NCBI GenBank assembly: GCA_911728455.2
Contig: OU452227.1
Coordinates: forward strand, 24,057,414-24,121,413
Source: Marthasterias glacialis
Lineage: Eukaryota > Echinodermata > Asteroidea > Forcipulatida > Asteriidae
Direction: 5' to 3'
Length of the DNA stretch: 64,000 nt
Numbering within the stretch: the first letter of the stretch is position 1; each line of letters opens with the position of its first letter. Under the pieces are notes generated by a model. That model was not told the DNA's origin, ran no database searches, and saw only the letters and a list, made by a program, of their open reading frames with translations. The position numbers and the translations under genes were made by a program. Shown here one piece after another: positions 12,552 through 25,260 of this stretch.

Positions 12552-14571
12552 TGCAACTGCCTCATGCATCCAGGCTCGCATGCCTGTGGCTATATTTAGG
12601 TATTTGTATTTTTTATAAATATATAGAATTTTTTATAGTTGTACGCGTTGTCGCCTTAACATCACCAACTCGAGTGAGATATTTAATAAATGAAATAATA
12701 TAATGAAGTCATAGATTAATTTGTGTATTAATGCAAGACGGATTTTGTGTTCATATTATTGGAGCACTGAGCGTCCATCAATTCCTCATCCGTAAGTCCG
12801 AGATTTATACCCAATTTGAAATGACTTTTGACACTAATCCTCTTTTAACAAGAAAACATATGTTTATTTGCCGGAAGCACTAAGGGTGTTTTCCCCACAG
12901 ACCGTTCAACTAAAGAGGGAGATTGGGAGAGGGAAAAAAAAGTTAATGTAAGTTTAATTTGGATACCTGTGGTGCATAATGAAAACGTCTTCGAGTTGAA
13001 TCGAACTGAATGGCATTATTCAAGTTGAAACTTGTCTATACCCGGCACCCCTCGACTAACACATCAAACCAATTAAAGTTACAGCATAAATGAAAATGTA
13101 ACGGATCTACACTTTATTAGCTATTTCATTGGGACAAAAAAGAAATTCCGTTAGCCGTTGGTCGAAAACGCGGGGGTCATTTTGCGTCAGCCCCACATGC
13201 TCACGCAAGTAAAAACTCATTTTCAAATCTGTCCAATATCTTTTGAGCTGGTAATTTCATTTCTTGGGCAGTCGGTGTAAGATCAACCATTACATCCTGT
13301 CAGCAGTTTCGGTGAGGCGTTTATGACGACGTCAGAACCTTTACATGAAGATACTAACAATGTTACCTCAGCAGTTCATGCTGACATCTTAATAGGTCAG
13401 GGCAATTATTAGTTATTCGTAACCACAACAATCTGTCATTAAGTACATCAAAAATACATCAAAATATCAGTCTTTTTTAAAAGAAGAAATTCATTCCTAT
13501 CGTCCATTTTTCACTAAACACGCCATACAACCACCAACTTGAAAGGGGATTTCCTCGAATTAGATGATGATCGTGTTTTGTTTTGTTACTTGTGAGGTAA
13601 CGGTTGTCGAGGGTCTGGTGCACGTTCATTGTGTGGTTATTTCGATTTTTGCAAACTGAATGGCGGGGACAAATCTCTTGCACACGACAAAAAATTTTCG
13701 GTGACAAACAGTACTGATGCAGACATCTAGGTTATACTTTGTAAAAAATAATAATAATAAATAAAGTACTTAGATAATATAGTACGATATATTAGATAAC
13801 CTCACAGAAGATAGATTGATAAATAGTTGTAAATATAAGTTGCTATGAATCCATGAGGTGGAAGCCTAATTTTCTGATTAGCATTTTGTTAAAACTAGTA
13901 GACACAAATATACAAAATGTTGACAATTTAGAAATAAAGATGAGATTATGAGTTTAGACACATACAAGTTTACATCTCAGGATCATTCAATTCATCCCTT
14001 TCACAACTGGCACTTGGAGTCTGTAATCTGACTTTACACTTTGATGGTCGCAACAATCAGAACTATTAATCCTGTTAAACAATGAGTGGGGGAAATGCAG
14101 AAAAGATTTAGCATCAACTAGAAGTTGTCATCACTGCCATGTCCACCAGCGGCAAAAGTCCCTCAAGCACCGCCCCCCTGTCGACCACACTAAGACCGAG
14201 TCAATCTCCCATTGGTTTGATGAATGTAACGCCATATGGCCTACCCACTGCAACTTGAGAATTGCATATGAGATGTCCCGCCAAGACCAAAGGCGGTTGA
14301 TCTGGTTGGACCATGTAGAATTGTTGTCGGTCAATTCAATGAGGAAATGTGAATGTTGTAGGTTGGGTTCAATCTGATACGTCATTTCATCCAGTACATG
14401 TGAACTTTTTTGGTATTAATCAAGCTGCAGCCATCTTGTCTGATTCCCTGTGTGCTAGCGCAGTTAATTATGAATCTCGGTAATTATGAATCCTAAACAG
14501 CACCAGCCCACTTTCATCCAAGCCTCAGTTTAGTCTCGTTAGTAGATACTTCCATAATCTCTAACAAACAT

Positions 14572-14925
14572 CAGCCGATACTACCTCAATCGGTGACTTT
14601 ACAAAAGTCGATACTACCCTGTTCGATGACATAACATCAGCTGATACAACCCCAATCGGTGACTATACGTGTATTAGTCGGTAATATCCTAACCAGTGAT
14701 TGACAATAGTCGATGAAATCCAAAACGTTGACATTACATCAGTCGATACTACCCTAACCGTTGACTACATCAGTCGATACTACCCTGATCGTTGACTAAA
14801 TCAGTCGATACTACCCTAACCGTTGACTACATCAGTCGATACTACCCCGATCGTTGACTAAATCAGTCGATACTACCCCAACCAATGACTACATCCGTCG
14901 AAACTATCCTAATCGGTGAGTTTAC
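14572..14925. repeat. 31-bp minisatellite with 62-bp alternation
   Basis: Six units of exactly 31 bp start at about 14741 (phase AGTCGATACTACCC) and recur at 14772, 14803, 14834, 14865 and 14896. Units 1 and 3 carry ACCGTTGACTACATC, while 2 and 4 carry GATCGTTGACTAAATC, so the array expanded partly as a 62-bp dimer. The stretch 14572-14735 holds older, divergent units of the same theme (GTCGATACTACC, CGGTGAC). There is no coding frame. Confidence 0.9.
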
Positions 14926-16312
14926 ATGAGTGTCAGACCTCACCAACAATATTTTCAATTACTTCTCATGAATTCGGATATAAGCATGAATTCGGATTGA
15001 AGGCAAACCTAGTTGTTGACCACATTAGTAATCGTACATACGTCCGTTTGCTACATAAATGCCACATGTGAAAAATAACAATAATCTATTTCTGATAATT
15101 AGTTTAGGCTTAATTTGTATTCAAACTATTATAATTACTGACATTTTTCACAACGTCTATTCACAACTGAATTGAGCAAATAAACAAATTGGTCAAAGTC
15201 AAGGTGAACACGAAGTCAAAACTTGAACTCAGCGGAGTCAGCAAAATGAGCATTTTTGTTTGTGGTCCATTAACGATGCGTTGAACTCAACATTTGATGG
15301 ATCGAAGCAGAGCGTCCAGTTGCCTAGAGTACACGCAAATGGAGCCGGTTTTTCTTTGTAAATCCACTTTGGGGATTACATTGTGAGCGGGTGACTTGTC
15401 AGTGAGAAAGGATAGGGTTAGAAAGTTGATCCTCCCAGATCGCCACAGTTGAAGAAATCATTGAATATTCAACTAAGTACCAGCATGGTGTCATTCATGT
15501 TAAGAAATGATATAAATGCGGTTCATTTTGTCTTTCATTATAGTAATGTGTGTGTTAGTGACATTCTGCATCGATGATTACAGGTGTAAGATCAATTTTA
15601 CACGTGAACCGACCAAACACATCGCACGAATTGGGTCACACATTATTTCTGTGTTAAATTAATACTTCAATAGGTCAAAAGAAACATATCTGGTATATTG
15701 TGTTGTGAAAAAAATAAGTTCAGAACTCATTGAGAGAATTCAATGATGCTGAAGGTGCCTCTATATAGTTTATGCTAATTAGAATCATTTGACCAATTAC
15801 AATGTCGTGTTAGTGTGATTATTGTTTTGCAGTTAGTTCGCAAAGTACAAGGTTACCTAACACGATGCCGTTAGTGACGCTGCCTCTTCAACCGGTACAA
15901 TGGGGCGCCACCACCCTCGGTTTTCCCCGTCACAAAGAGGTTGTGGAAGGTGCAGGAGACACTCCAAGCGAGTAAAATGTTTGTTTGAAATTCTTTTTAT
16001 ATAATAATATTAAGGGTAAGGTTTGTTGATTGGATGATTGGCTTGAAATGGACAACATTGTGAAATAATCTTCAATAATTGACAATTCCTAGCAATCCTC
16101 ATGAAAGTTCTGTGTCCAAATTGTTTGTCAGCCCGAAATCACTCGTGTATTGGTTTTAATGACCAATAATTCACGACATAACCCAATTCAACAAACTAAA
16201 CCTTCAGAAGTTCCCACACAAAGTACATCTTCCAATATTGTATTTCAAGGTTATTTCATTTATCAACTTCACTTTGGATTAATAGCTTCATATTTTAACA
16301 CATTTTGATTGC

Positions 16313-16333
16313 AAAAAAAAAAGGGGGGGGGGG
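16313..16333. repeat. A10-G11 composite homopolymer
   Basis: A run of ten A (16313-16322) is directly followed by eleven G (16323-16333). The overlapping short open frames starting near 16305 contain this run and are not supported as genes. Confidence 0.9.
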
Positions 16334-16479
16334 CAAAAGAGACAACGCACAAGGGGTTATTAAAGAACCGATTATACAACCCTACAACCCCAGCGATGAT
16401 CTTTCCATTGAATTGGGAGACTGCCCTGGATGTCCTTCAACAAATTTTGACAGCTCATCAGAGCAAAACTTTACACAAA

Positions 16480-16810
16480 GCGAGAATAATGGTAATGATT
16501 TAGTATTAATCAGCCGAGTTAATTGCCACCCAGCCCACGACTCCCGAAACCATTGGAAGAGCCACGCCAAGGTCAGCCTATTACAGGGCAGACGATAGCG
16601 ATGTCCAAAAACATTTTGGCAGGGTAATTATTTTTGACACTTTTGGGGGCTGCCACGGGCAGCTGGTAGGGGCGTGAGAACTGCGTAGAGTAGTTTGAAC
16701 TACACTGGGAATCGGCCATTAGTTCTAATTAATGAAGCAAACAAAATGAGATTTAATTGGCTGACTGTGGTCATGAGTAGCTGCTGTGCTCATCGTTGTG
16801 AGAGGTAATT
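16480..16810. promoter_or_regulatory. Candidate enhancer block in UNCX intron 1
   Basis: This is a complex, repeat-free stretch with several homeodomain-type cores: GTTAATTG near 16518, CTAATTAATG (16725-16734) and ATTTAATTGG (16751-16760). No open frame of interest covers it. The mix of TAAT cores and GC-balanced sequence is what conserved enhancers at homeobox loci tend to look like; function is inferred. Confidence 0.35.
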
Positions 16811-17618
16811 CATCTTCTGACTTTTCCCCTTCGTTTTTTCCCCCACCTCTTCTTGTGGGATAAATTTATCTCCGGTGAGGGAGGGGGCGGGGTAGTTAAG
16901 CAGGTCTTAACAACAGACCTGCCCTATGTTTATCTATAGATTGTCTTTGGTATTGGCAAGAGAAGTGAGCGTGACATAAGCCAGTGAAAAAAAAAGAATT
17001 GCTGCCTGATTGTGCACATTGACTGATAACCATTGTCCCTCAGCAATAGGAATACACCTTCCCAACCACATTGCAGATGGGTTCACTAATTATAAAACTC
17101 AGATGATCAACGGGCAGGGACAGCAGGCATTAAGTTGCTGTGAAAGAAACAACGGCGCTCATAGCTGGACCGGACAATGAAGGCGATGGTCAGGCAGCGG
17201 GTTAGGGAGCATGAGTGTTGGCCAGCTGACGGGAGGCGTGACAAGATAGCTAATAAGCTGGGTATACAGATAATTGATATCGACCAAGTTCACTATTTCA
17301 ACCTCTTGACTTCAGTATACCATAATTATATTATTTTTGTGGGGTAATGTTTGTCTTGATCGACGGCAGGTTTCAAATACCTAATTTATTTATATATTTA
17401 TTCCGGCAGCACCTGTCTTCTTAATTTGAAGCCAATATTGAAGGTAGAATTTCCCAATCGAGATTTTTGTTGATAAAAAACAATACAAACCGTAAATAAA
17501 ATGACAAGTTCTTAATACTTAGGGTTATAATGCAAGAAATGAAATGGTAAAGTTGGTTATTGAGGACCTCAACTACCATTTTCTTCAATTTAATACAGTC
17601 TTCTATACGGTAATGCAA

Positions 17619-17768
17619 TGCCTTTTCGAAGCTACGGTTTTGGCTGCGGCTCTGGCTTATAGGATCCGTCCGTCTGTTTGAAGCCCTGTACCAAAAGACC
17701 ACGTTTCTCAAAATAACCGAGGCGCCTGAGCCTGAGCCCAAACCCTAGCCACGGTTTCGAAAATGGCC
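17619..17768. mobile_element. CGAAAC-type miniature element, copy A
   Basis: It starts TGCCTTTTCGAAGCTACGG and ends CCACGGTTTCGAAAATGGCC, so the termini are inverted copies around CCnTTTTCGAAnCnACGG. The centre holds GTCTGTTTGAAGCCCTGTAC, shared with copies at 43816 and 43996. GGCTCTGGCTT and GAGCCTGAGCCC repeats flank the centre in inverted order. It lies in UNCX intron 1 and does not code. Confidence 0.8.
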
Positions 17769-18047
17769 TATAATACATTTTTTAGCAGACTGACTTATCT
17801 TTAATTTTCTCGCGAGGCTCGCATACCAGGTTATTTCCCCCTTTTTGGGGTTGTCTGCGAATTCATAGGCACTCTATTCATAACCATGAGGGTCTATAAT
17901 GAAACTAATACATAAGTTATTAGTCTTTTACAAAGAAAAGCTTTCTGACATCATCCCATGCCTTACACAATTAATACAATCTAATGAATAATTCATGGGA
18001 ACCAGGCCACCGTGCTAATCGCTCGAACATCGCGTCTATAACGGCCA

Positions 18048-18063
18048 GGGGGGGGGGGGGGGG
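18048..18063. repeat. G16 homopolymer tract
   Basis: This is an uninterrupted run of 16 G in UNCX intron 1. Confidence 0.95.
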
Positions 18064-18824
18064 CTTGCCATCCATGCCACTGAAACAACTTGCATTATTG
18101 AAATAAATTATGCAAAAGTACAATAAACGCTTGCATAAAACAGCAGTATAAGTGATTAAAACACCCAATTAGACGTGCTCATGAATTACTCTAATTAGCC
18201 CTAGGCCTAATTGTTTTTCCTTTCTAATTGTTTGTTTACTTATTTTGCTTTTGCGTTACAAACACTGGTGTAGCTTTTGTTTAATACAAATGATCTAGCA
18301 CTACATGCGTTTCGTGAAAACAATGGATGTAGAATCTGTTAAACTAACGCACTACAACAGCATGCACATTCAGTTTTTTGGAAATACAATTTTGGGCAGT
18401 AACTTGCTTACGACCTTTTGCCGGTCACACTTTCGTTACGTCCTTCTTCCGGGCACAGGACGGCCATTATGAGAATAATTAATAATATGTCCTTATTTCC
18501 GACTTATCTTTTTACTTTGAGTTGGTTATTTCGTCACAGTTATCTGCAATCCTGCAACTTGCAGCTCTGTTTGAGATCAGACATAAACTCAAAATATATC
18601 TGTTTTCAACTTAATTACGGTTAATACATTGTCCTCTCTGGAATTGTTATTCTCAGCGCATTGCAGCCATTGGAAAAATGCAAAAGATTTTACAATGATT
18701 TTAACATGATCCAGATTCCCTCGAAAATCTTTCCACCTATTATCACGTATGTTTTCAAAAATTATTGGTTGCATGGTGTGTCTACTTAAAACTAATGAAT
18801 TGGACTTCTTCGAACCGACCCACG

Positions 18825-18935
18825 CCCCCCCCCCCCCCCGCAAAAACAAAAATAAAAAACAAACAAACCAAACATACAAACAGTCAAACAAACAAACAAA
18901 CAAGCAAAAGAACAAAACAAAAACAAATCAAAACA
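18825..18935. repeat. C15 tract followed by A-rich (CAAA)n sequence
   Basis: A run of 15 C (18825-18839) passes into degenerate A-rich repeats of the AAAC/AAAAC type. The frames on either strand (Pro-Lys-Asn-Gln-Thr or Cys-Leu-Phe-Val runs) are repeat artefacts. Confidence 0.9.
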
Positions 18936-20536
18936 TGGAGACATATTTCACCCCCCCCAAAAAAAAGTTCTTATGTTTGTTGATGCACGATTATATTACT
19001 GTGTGTGGCCTCTTATTTGTTTTCTTCGCTCATGCAATTATTGTTTTTATTTTCTGTACATTGTTTGTGATTTTCTGTTATTTTTTTTATTTATGAATTT
19101 TTCCCTTTACTTTTAAGATATTCCTTTTTTAGTTGTTAATTGATTTCCTAATTTGTTTTGTGATATTGTGAATTGTAATATAATTAAACGGAGCTTTGCG
19201 AACTCCACAGAAAAATAAAACAAAAATAAAAAAATAAAATAAATTACAATGTGCCGCACGTAAAAACTCATTCCACCTTGAAATGCAACTTAAATACGTG
19301 TCATTTGTACAATAAATTTGACTACCGCACTTCAAAACAGCGCAGTAGTAACACAAAATACTCTGAACAGTGAATACCTTCATCAACGATGACGGGAAGT
19401 TCAACAGTTGCGATCAATAAATAATGAAAGTGTGTATTATTCAGATCAGCAATAAATGTAAACCGTCTGTAAGGTATAATGGTAGATGACTATACGAGAT
19501 TATTAGTCATAAATTACTTTGAGGGAGGGAGAAGCTAGTTTTCTATTAAGTACAGATATACCTGTTCCGAAGTTGCACACGAAGACTGGTAAGTATATTA
19601 AAGTTAATTTGGACCTGCTTTCACCTTCTGACAGATGTGTACTAAAATGCACTTTCCAAACGACCCTGGATCACTATTAGGAAATGCAATTAACAGATAA
19701 CCCCCATCAATCCAAACAAATTTCAGTCATTTAGAGTTATATTACTTATTCATTTTGTTGGCCTTGCTGGATCGCTGGAAACCGATAAGTTTTTAGACAT
19801 TTCGAGGACGGTCCGTCGAAATGAATAACTAATGCCAATAAAACAAAATATGCAAATTTCTGGAATGGATACCTCGACTGGATAAATTGTTGATAATGTA
19901 TTTTTTCCCCTTCGTTTTGTCCATACCTTTTAATGAAGTAGATATCAATTCAGCTTGGTATGGGCTAGTCTACGAAATGCTGTTGAAACGCACGCGCCCG
20001 AACCACATTATCACAAACGAGTCACACACGAACAAGAAGACAACCCAACACCAGTAATGTATGTATTGAGGTTAAACATTTTTGTTTACATATGACTAAA
20101 ACCACCCCAGGTTTATAACAGCAAAACATAAAGAGAATGGAAAAAAACCTACATGAGAAAAGAGAGCGACCTTTGGTGGATAGAAAATATAATTTTCCTG
20201 CTCGCATTATTTTGATAGAACGCGTGGTGTTCTTTTTTTCTTCTTTTTCCTTGTTGTATCTTGGCTTGATAGTCACGTAACAGTGACAAGGGAGATCTAA
20301 CAGCTAAGCCACGGTCGAGCCGGCCAGGCGCGAGGGTATCAAATCAAACTCGGGCTGATCCCAAGGTATGAGATTACATGCGTAACCCTAAACGCAGATT
20401 TAAGGTTTATTTAGTCACATTATATTGATATAAAGTTATGCTCACAGCATTAAAGTGCCGTCGTGGGAATTTTCAATTAGATTTTTTTTTTAAAGGGGAA
20501 GATGCATTCCTCATGTTTTGAATTGTCTTAAACTTT

Positions 20537-20555
20537 TTTTTTTTTTTTTTTTTTT
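20537..20555. repeat. Poly-T tract
   Basis: A run of about 19 T lies in UNCX intron 1, after a shorter T run near 20488. Confidence 0.85.
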
Positions 20556-21559
20556 AGACTAGACTAAGGATAAAGTAAATGAAATTGTTTTAGTTTTACT
20601 CGTACACAGATATGTAGGCAGGATTTTAGGATCTCTAAAATGACTGTAGGATCGCTTTTAAAAATGTTGTGCTGTTTCAAAGTACATACGAGCATACAAT
20701 CAAGAAGATCGTTTTTCATTTCAGACAACAAAAAAGAAAGGACATGTACAAATCATAAAACTACCAGACAGTAACCAAAGAGGCAGTTTTGAACTTGAGT
20801 GATGTTTGCATCATCAGTTACGCCCTTACGGTTAGTCGGGCTCGTTTGTTTTCCTCTCACTTCCCTCACGTCAAAATTACAATGAAAGCCTAATTAGTTC
20901 CCTATTGAATAACCATGCACTAGTCATCCCCGTCGACCCTGGAAAACTATCAAATAAATTCAGAAATTCTGGCGCAAGACTCAGTAAAATATCAATAAAA
21001 ATGGAGGAAACAGCCATGGCGAGTTGACGACTCTATGCGCGTAATTACGTGGTGATTGTTTCTGCCGATTTCGTTATGTTCTTTTTATACACATGTCGAA
21101 ACATCCAAAACAGGTAACCACAGCAATGTCCATGATACCTACATGAAGTGTGCGTGGTACCAGGGATTCGAGACAAATACCCATGGTAACTCGTCACGTG
21201 ACTTGTGTTTTTTTCCAAGCCGCATGTTACGTCGTCACTTATTCACATCTTCATTTTTAATTCATGGGGGAAATTAAACATAACAGCTTTCAGGCACAAG
21301 TCGAAAACAGAAAATTGACAAAATAGTTCTTTTATAAAAAAAGAACACATACTTGTAGATATAAACATTTCTAAGAATCGCTTTTAAAGTACACAGTAAA
21401 ACAGACAAACAAATAATGCTTTTGAACAATTGTACAATAGTACAACAATTCCCTTGTAAATATCCAACGGCGATATGTTCTTTTGAAAACATTGATATGA
21501 GATAAATCGTAAATTATTAATTGGGATTAGCTCAGTCTGACTCATCCAGGCACTATTTA

Positions 21560-21580
21560 CCCCCCCCCCCAAAAAAAAAA
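21560..21580. repeat. C11-A10 composite homopolymer
   Basis: Eleven C (21560-21570) are directly followed by ten A. On the minus strand this reads T-run then G-run, the same order as at 12519. Confidence 0.95.
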
Positions 21581-21857
21581 TGCAAACAACCATCAAGATG
21601 GCAGCCAATCATTGGTACAAATAAATCGATTTCTCATTAGTTAAATCATTGTACATAATTATTATCTAGCAGGTAAGAGTCGCATGGTTATTGAATACCA
21701 ATACAAACTGGCTTGCTGTTGGTCAGTTTCTCTAATGCAAGTATTACTAGCAAGATTGATGAATGTAAACTGTTTATTAATTTTCTTTCCTGAGCGTACA
21801 TGTCTTCTAAAAACAAAAACAATGACCAATCAATTCTTAGGCACAATCTGATTTGGA

Positions 21858-22225
21858 ATGAGCTGCAAAACTATTGTTGGTGTTTGTTTCTATATTATTT
21901 TCTTTCAGACTGCCCATTCCATTAAACGACCTAATAGGAATATTATGTTAGACATTATTATCGATCAATATAATAAATTTGAATTCCTCGGTAGGGAAGG
22001 TAGAGTTAAGTTGTTGATGGACCATTCTGATGAAGCTATACTTCATTGCGTTGCCGAATATATCTTTTCATTTACTGTTTTAAAAAGTCCACAATGGCAT
22101 ATATTTAAATATGTTTTGTTCTATGTTAACATTCCTCTGTTTAAACCATTGTTATTACTGATGCAACCCTCCCATGGGTTATGGGATTAGTTTCAGTTTC
22201 GGAATAAAAATAAAATACAATAATT
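21858..22225 (+). pseudogene. Probable non-LTR retrotransposon (LINE) 3'-end relic
   Basis: An open stretch ends at 22190 and includes GREGRVKLLMDHSDEAILHC followed by VAEYIFSF. Its make-up (aromatic and Leu/Ile-rich, with an LLM...DEAI.. VA.YI pattern) resembles the last residues of CR1/L2-like reverse-transcriptase ORFs as I remember them. A short A-rich 3' end (GGAATAAAAATAAAAT) follows about 20 bp after the stop. It is antisense to UNCX, inside intron 1. TTTTCTTTCAG at 21899-21909 could pass for a splice acceptor, so a host exon is a weaker alternative. Confidence 0.4.
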
Positions 22226-22479
22226 AGGTATTTTTTTATATTTTTAACACAATGAAAAACAGAAGATTTGTTAACTAATTTGTTCTATACGCCTGACTTC
22301 AAAGCTTTTTTTTGTGGAGAATATGGGGAATAGTAGAACTTGTTTTTCTGTCTCCAAACTAATGATGACAGGCAATCCAAGAAGACAACAATCGTCTTGA
22401 GCTTGAACAGACAAGGGGGTTAGTGTTTGTTCCCTCGCATGCTAAAGGAAGGGAGCAACGACCAGTAACGCGCCGACAT

Positions 22480-24030
22480 TAAAATAGAAAATAAGGCGGG
22501 AAACGAAACAATCAAATGGCCCCGGGATAGACAAGTAGCTCTTTGTTTAGTATCCGTATGTAAGACGACTGTAGCGGGCGTAGGATGATTTACCCGCCGT
22601 AGGGCGGCGTAATAAACTGAGGCGGCCGACGCCGAGCATTCGACCTCAACTCCGTGAAGTAAATCTTAAATGATAAATTTACCCGACATTATTCGCACCG
22701 TCTGTAAATCCAATTGCTTTTTAACAAGCTACGTTGTTAAAAGGAAGTAGGAAAATGCGATTCCATTGTTCATGTTTTCCAACTACTTTCGGCATTCTGA
22801 TGTTATTACTATTTTTTGCTACTGTCTTTTGTCTTTCTCTTCTTCAACACCATCCTACGTCCTTTCGACTCGTGTGATTTTGTTCTAATCATTGCAGGGG
22901 GAATGAAATCCGATGATTAAATGCAAACGGACGGGGCTCTCAACTTTCCCTCTCTCAGTCTTCTAAATTGGATACTTGATGATTCCTGGGACTTCCTCAT
23001 AGTGACAGAGCAGGAGATTTTTCCCTCCTTCATGCATTTTCATCATCGGGGTCTGAATGGCTTTATGTCCCCCGGCCCGTCCCCTCGGGTGACCGTGCGC
23101 TACACGGGACACAATCTCCCTGGAATATATGCATCGAGCTCTCGTTGTTCTGGAGCGCTCGGAACACAGGCTACAGGGCCAGTGAGGAGACCGAGACAGA
23201 GTGCCAGAGGGGGTGTAGTTCAAAGCCGGGGTCCCTACTGACGACATATGGTTACATCCACCCGGAGTGATGCTTTACCTCCCAAAATGTCAGACTTTTA
23301 TACTTAACACACACACACACATACAAGTAGCAAGCGGCTTTAAGCATCACGGGCGACGATCAACGGGCATGCATTTATTTTGGAGAAAATCCACGAAGAC
23401 GAACTTGCTGTACGCAGTTATATAGCTGCAATGAGTGCTTAGCGCATTGCGGTATTGCGTCGACGGCAGCGGAAAATTGCCATCTCCCCCGCGGCAAAAG
23501 TAAACAAATTGTATCAGAAAGCAACAGATTTGGTTCAATTAATATGACAATTCCTTCCCTTCGTCATTGCTGCGCTGACGGTGCTAGGCGAGGGCTTCTC
23601 CAACAAACCTCCGGGCACATTTTTCTATTAATTTCCGGGGAAACAAGGCTTCGGTTTTCCCTTCATTCCCCTTCTATCTCTCATAGTCTCTCTATTCTGA
23701 CGGCCGGGCTTTGTACGCATCGTAACACAGGGCCATCTCATCGCAATGTTATAGCTCCCTGCACCTCGCGGGCTTAAAAGTTGGTTAAAAAAAGCCATCC
23801 CGATCGTCGCAACGCTAGACGGTTGCAATTAGCTGGGGCTGTCAGTTGAGTGTTCCCTCAAAATCTCACCGCATGAAGTCATCACACGCGCTTCGCCTAT
23901 CGAGATAGACTCCGTTTTATTTTTTGTCCCCCTCCAACTTCCAACCCTCAGCTGTGGTGTGGCGATCGGTAAAGGAAGAGTGAAACTTGAGATGGACTTG
24001 GAGACAAAAGATATCCATTGGGAAGACTGT
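22480..24030. promoter_or_regulatory. Candidate regulatory block in 5' part of UNCX intron 1
   Basis: About 1.5 kb of GC-balanced, repeat-poor sequence lies 3.3-4.8 kb downstream of exon 1. It includes CpG-dense patches near 22560-22640 (GCCGTAGGGCGGCG) and 23080-23180. Open frames of 60-106 codons occur on both strands but overlap one another and show no family resemblance, so I read them as chance frames in GC-rich DNA. Function is inferred. Confidence 0.35.
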
Positions 24031-24179
24031 TACTCGCACGGTGTATACTCAATGATTGTTATTATACGGTTTGGGTTGTTTCCATCAGCAAGGAATATGC
24101 GTTAAATACCAAGGACTGTGTTGAGCTGTCTGCTCGCCGGTATCACAACGAGGTACAGCCGCTCTGTCCAATTTCTCAC

Positions 24180-24208
24180 ACTCTCCCCCCCCCCTCTCTC
24201 TCTCTCAA
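24180..24208. repeat. C-run followed by (CT)n microsatellite
   Basis: A short C run passes into about six CT units. It is a polypyrimidine tract. Confidence 0.85.
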
Positions 24209-25116
24209 AAAAGCTTCAATAACGTACGACGCCACTCAAATCTTGATTCGAGAGCCGATTTAGTGGAGTGGCCCAACTACATTCAATCCAATTCAATTAA
24301 AGTTTGCCAGCAACTAAGCAGTGCGTAATGACCGCCTAATGAGACATAGTTACCCATACCAAACACCAGGTCCTCTCCTGGGATTTAAAACACATGATAA
24401 CTGGTTATGGAGGGGCGGGTATCACAATTCTATTAAAGGGGATGCCTCAGCATTTTTTTGTAGGTGTAATTTCATTCCCATCCTCTAGTTTTCAATAAAC
24501 GCACCGACCAAACAACATGTATAAAATTTCATCAAATCTGGTGATCATAATTTTAAACAAAACAATGCTTTGTCATGGATTGTCTGCGTGCTCAATTTTG
24601 ATTTTGATTTTTGTTTGTTGGTTTGTTTTTAAAACCCTCTGTGACTATTCTGGCAGAATGGCAACCGCAAGTCTTTCTCTTTTAGAGGATTGGTACTGGT
24701 AAGAACTTTCTAATCATTGAGCTGTTGGATTGAAACTAATCAATTTTTAGATAGGCCTTTCACAGGATTTAGGAAAGTACCGAGTACACGGTGCTTTACG
24801 CACTTCGATTTAAGGGTAAAACACAAATAATAATCAATATTTGTTTCGATAAAAAAAAACAAACAAAACAATCCAGTGCTTGTGTTTCAAAACAGACAAT
24901 AGATTGAAAATATTCAAACTTATGTCTGTGTGGAGCAAGCAACGACACCATCATGAATTTTTGTTCTCTATTTTTATTTTTTGAAGGGACTAACAAACAT
25001 GATTATATTTGTTGCTGTTTTGATTACGGATCTAAACTATTTACTAAAGAACACTTCTCCAATAGTAATTTTGAATAAACTTGAATCAAGTTTCCAGTTT
25101 GCATACGTTGATTCGA

Positions 25117-25260
25117 CAAAGAAATGAAGGGCGCCCACAAAAGTACCTTGCACTTTTTAAACCGTAGGCCTGAAGAAACCTGCCAGGAGAGGACGGTGAC
25201 GAGATGTTAAACATTTTTCAGGTGTAGGAGGAAAACCCCAAACGGAAAACAATCCCACGT
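25117..25260 (-). mobile_element. tRNA-derived SINE, truncated body
   Basis: AAGTACCTTGCAC, CTGCCAGGAGAGGA, GATGTTAAA and GGAGGAAAACCCCAA occur here in the order and spacing seen in the body of the fuller copy at 49.8-50.0 kb. The tRNA-like head is absent. It lies in UNCX intron 1, in the same orientation as the other copies. Confidence 0.65.

Noticed and set aside
22921-23247. Overlapping 106- and 94-codon frames
   Set aside because: They lie opposite each other in GC-rich DNA, with no known domain and no splice context.
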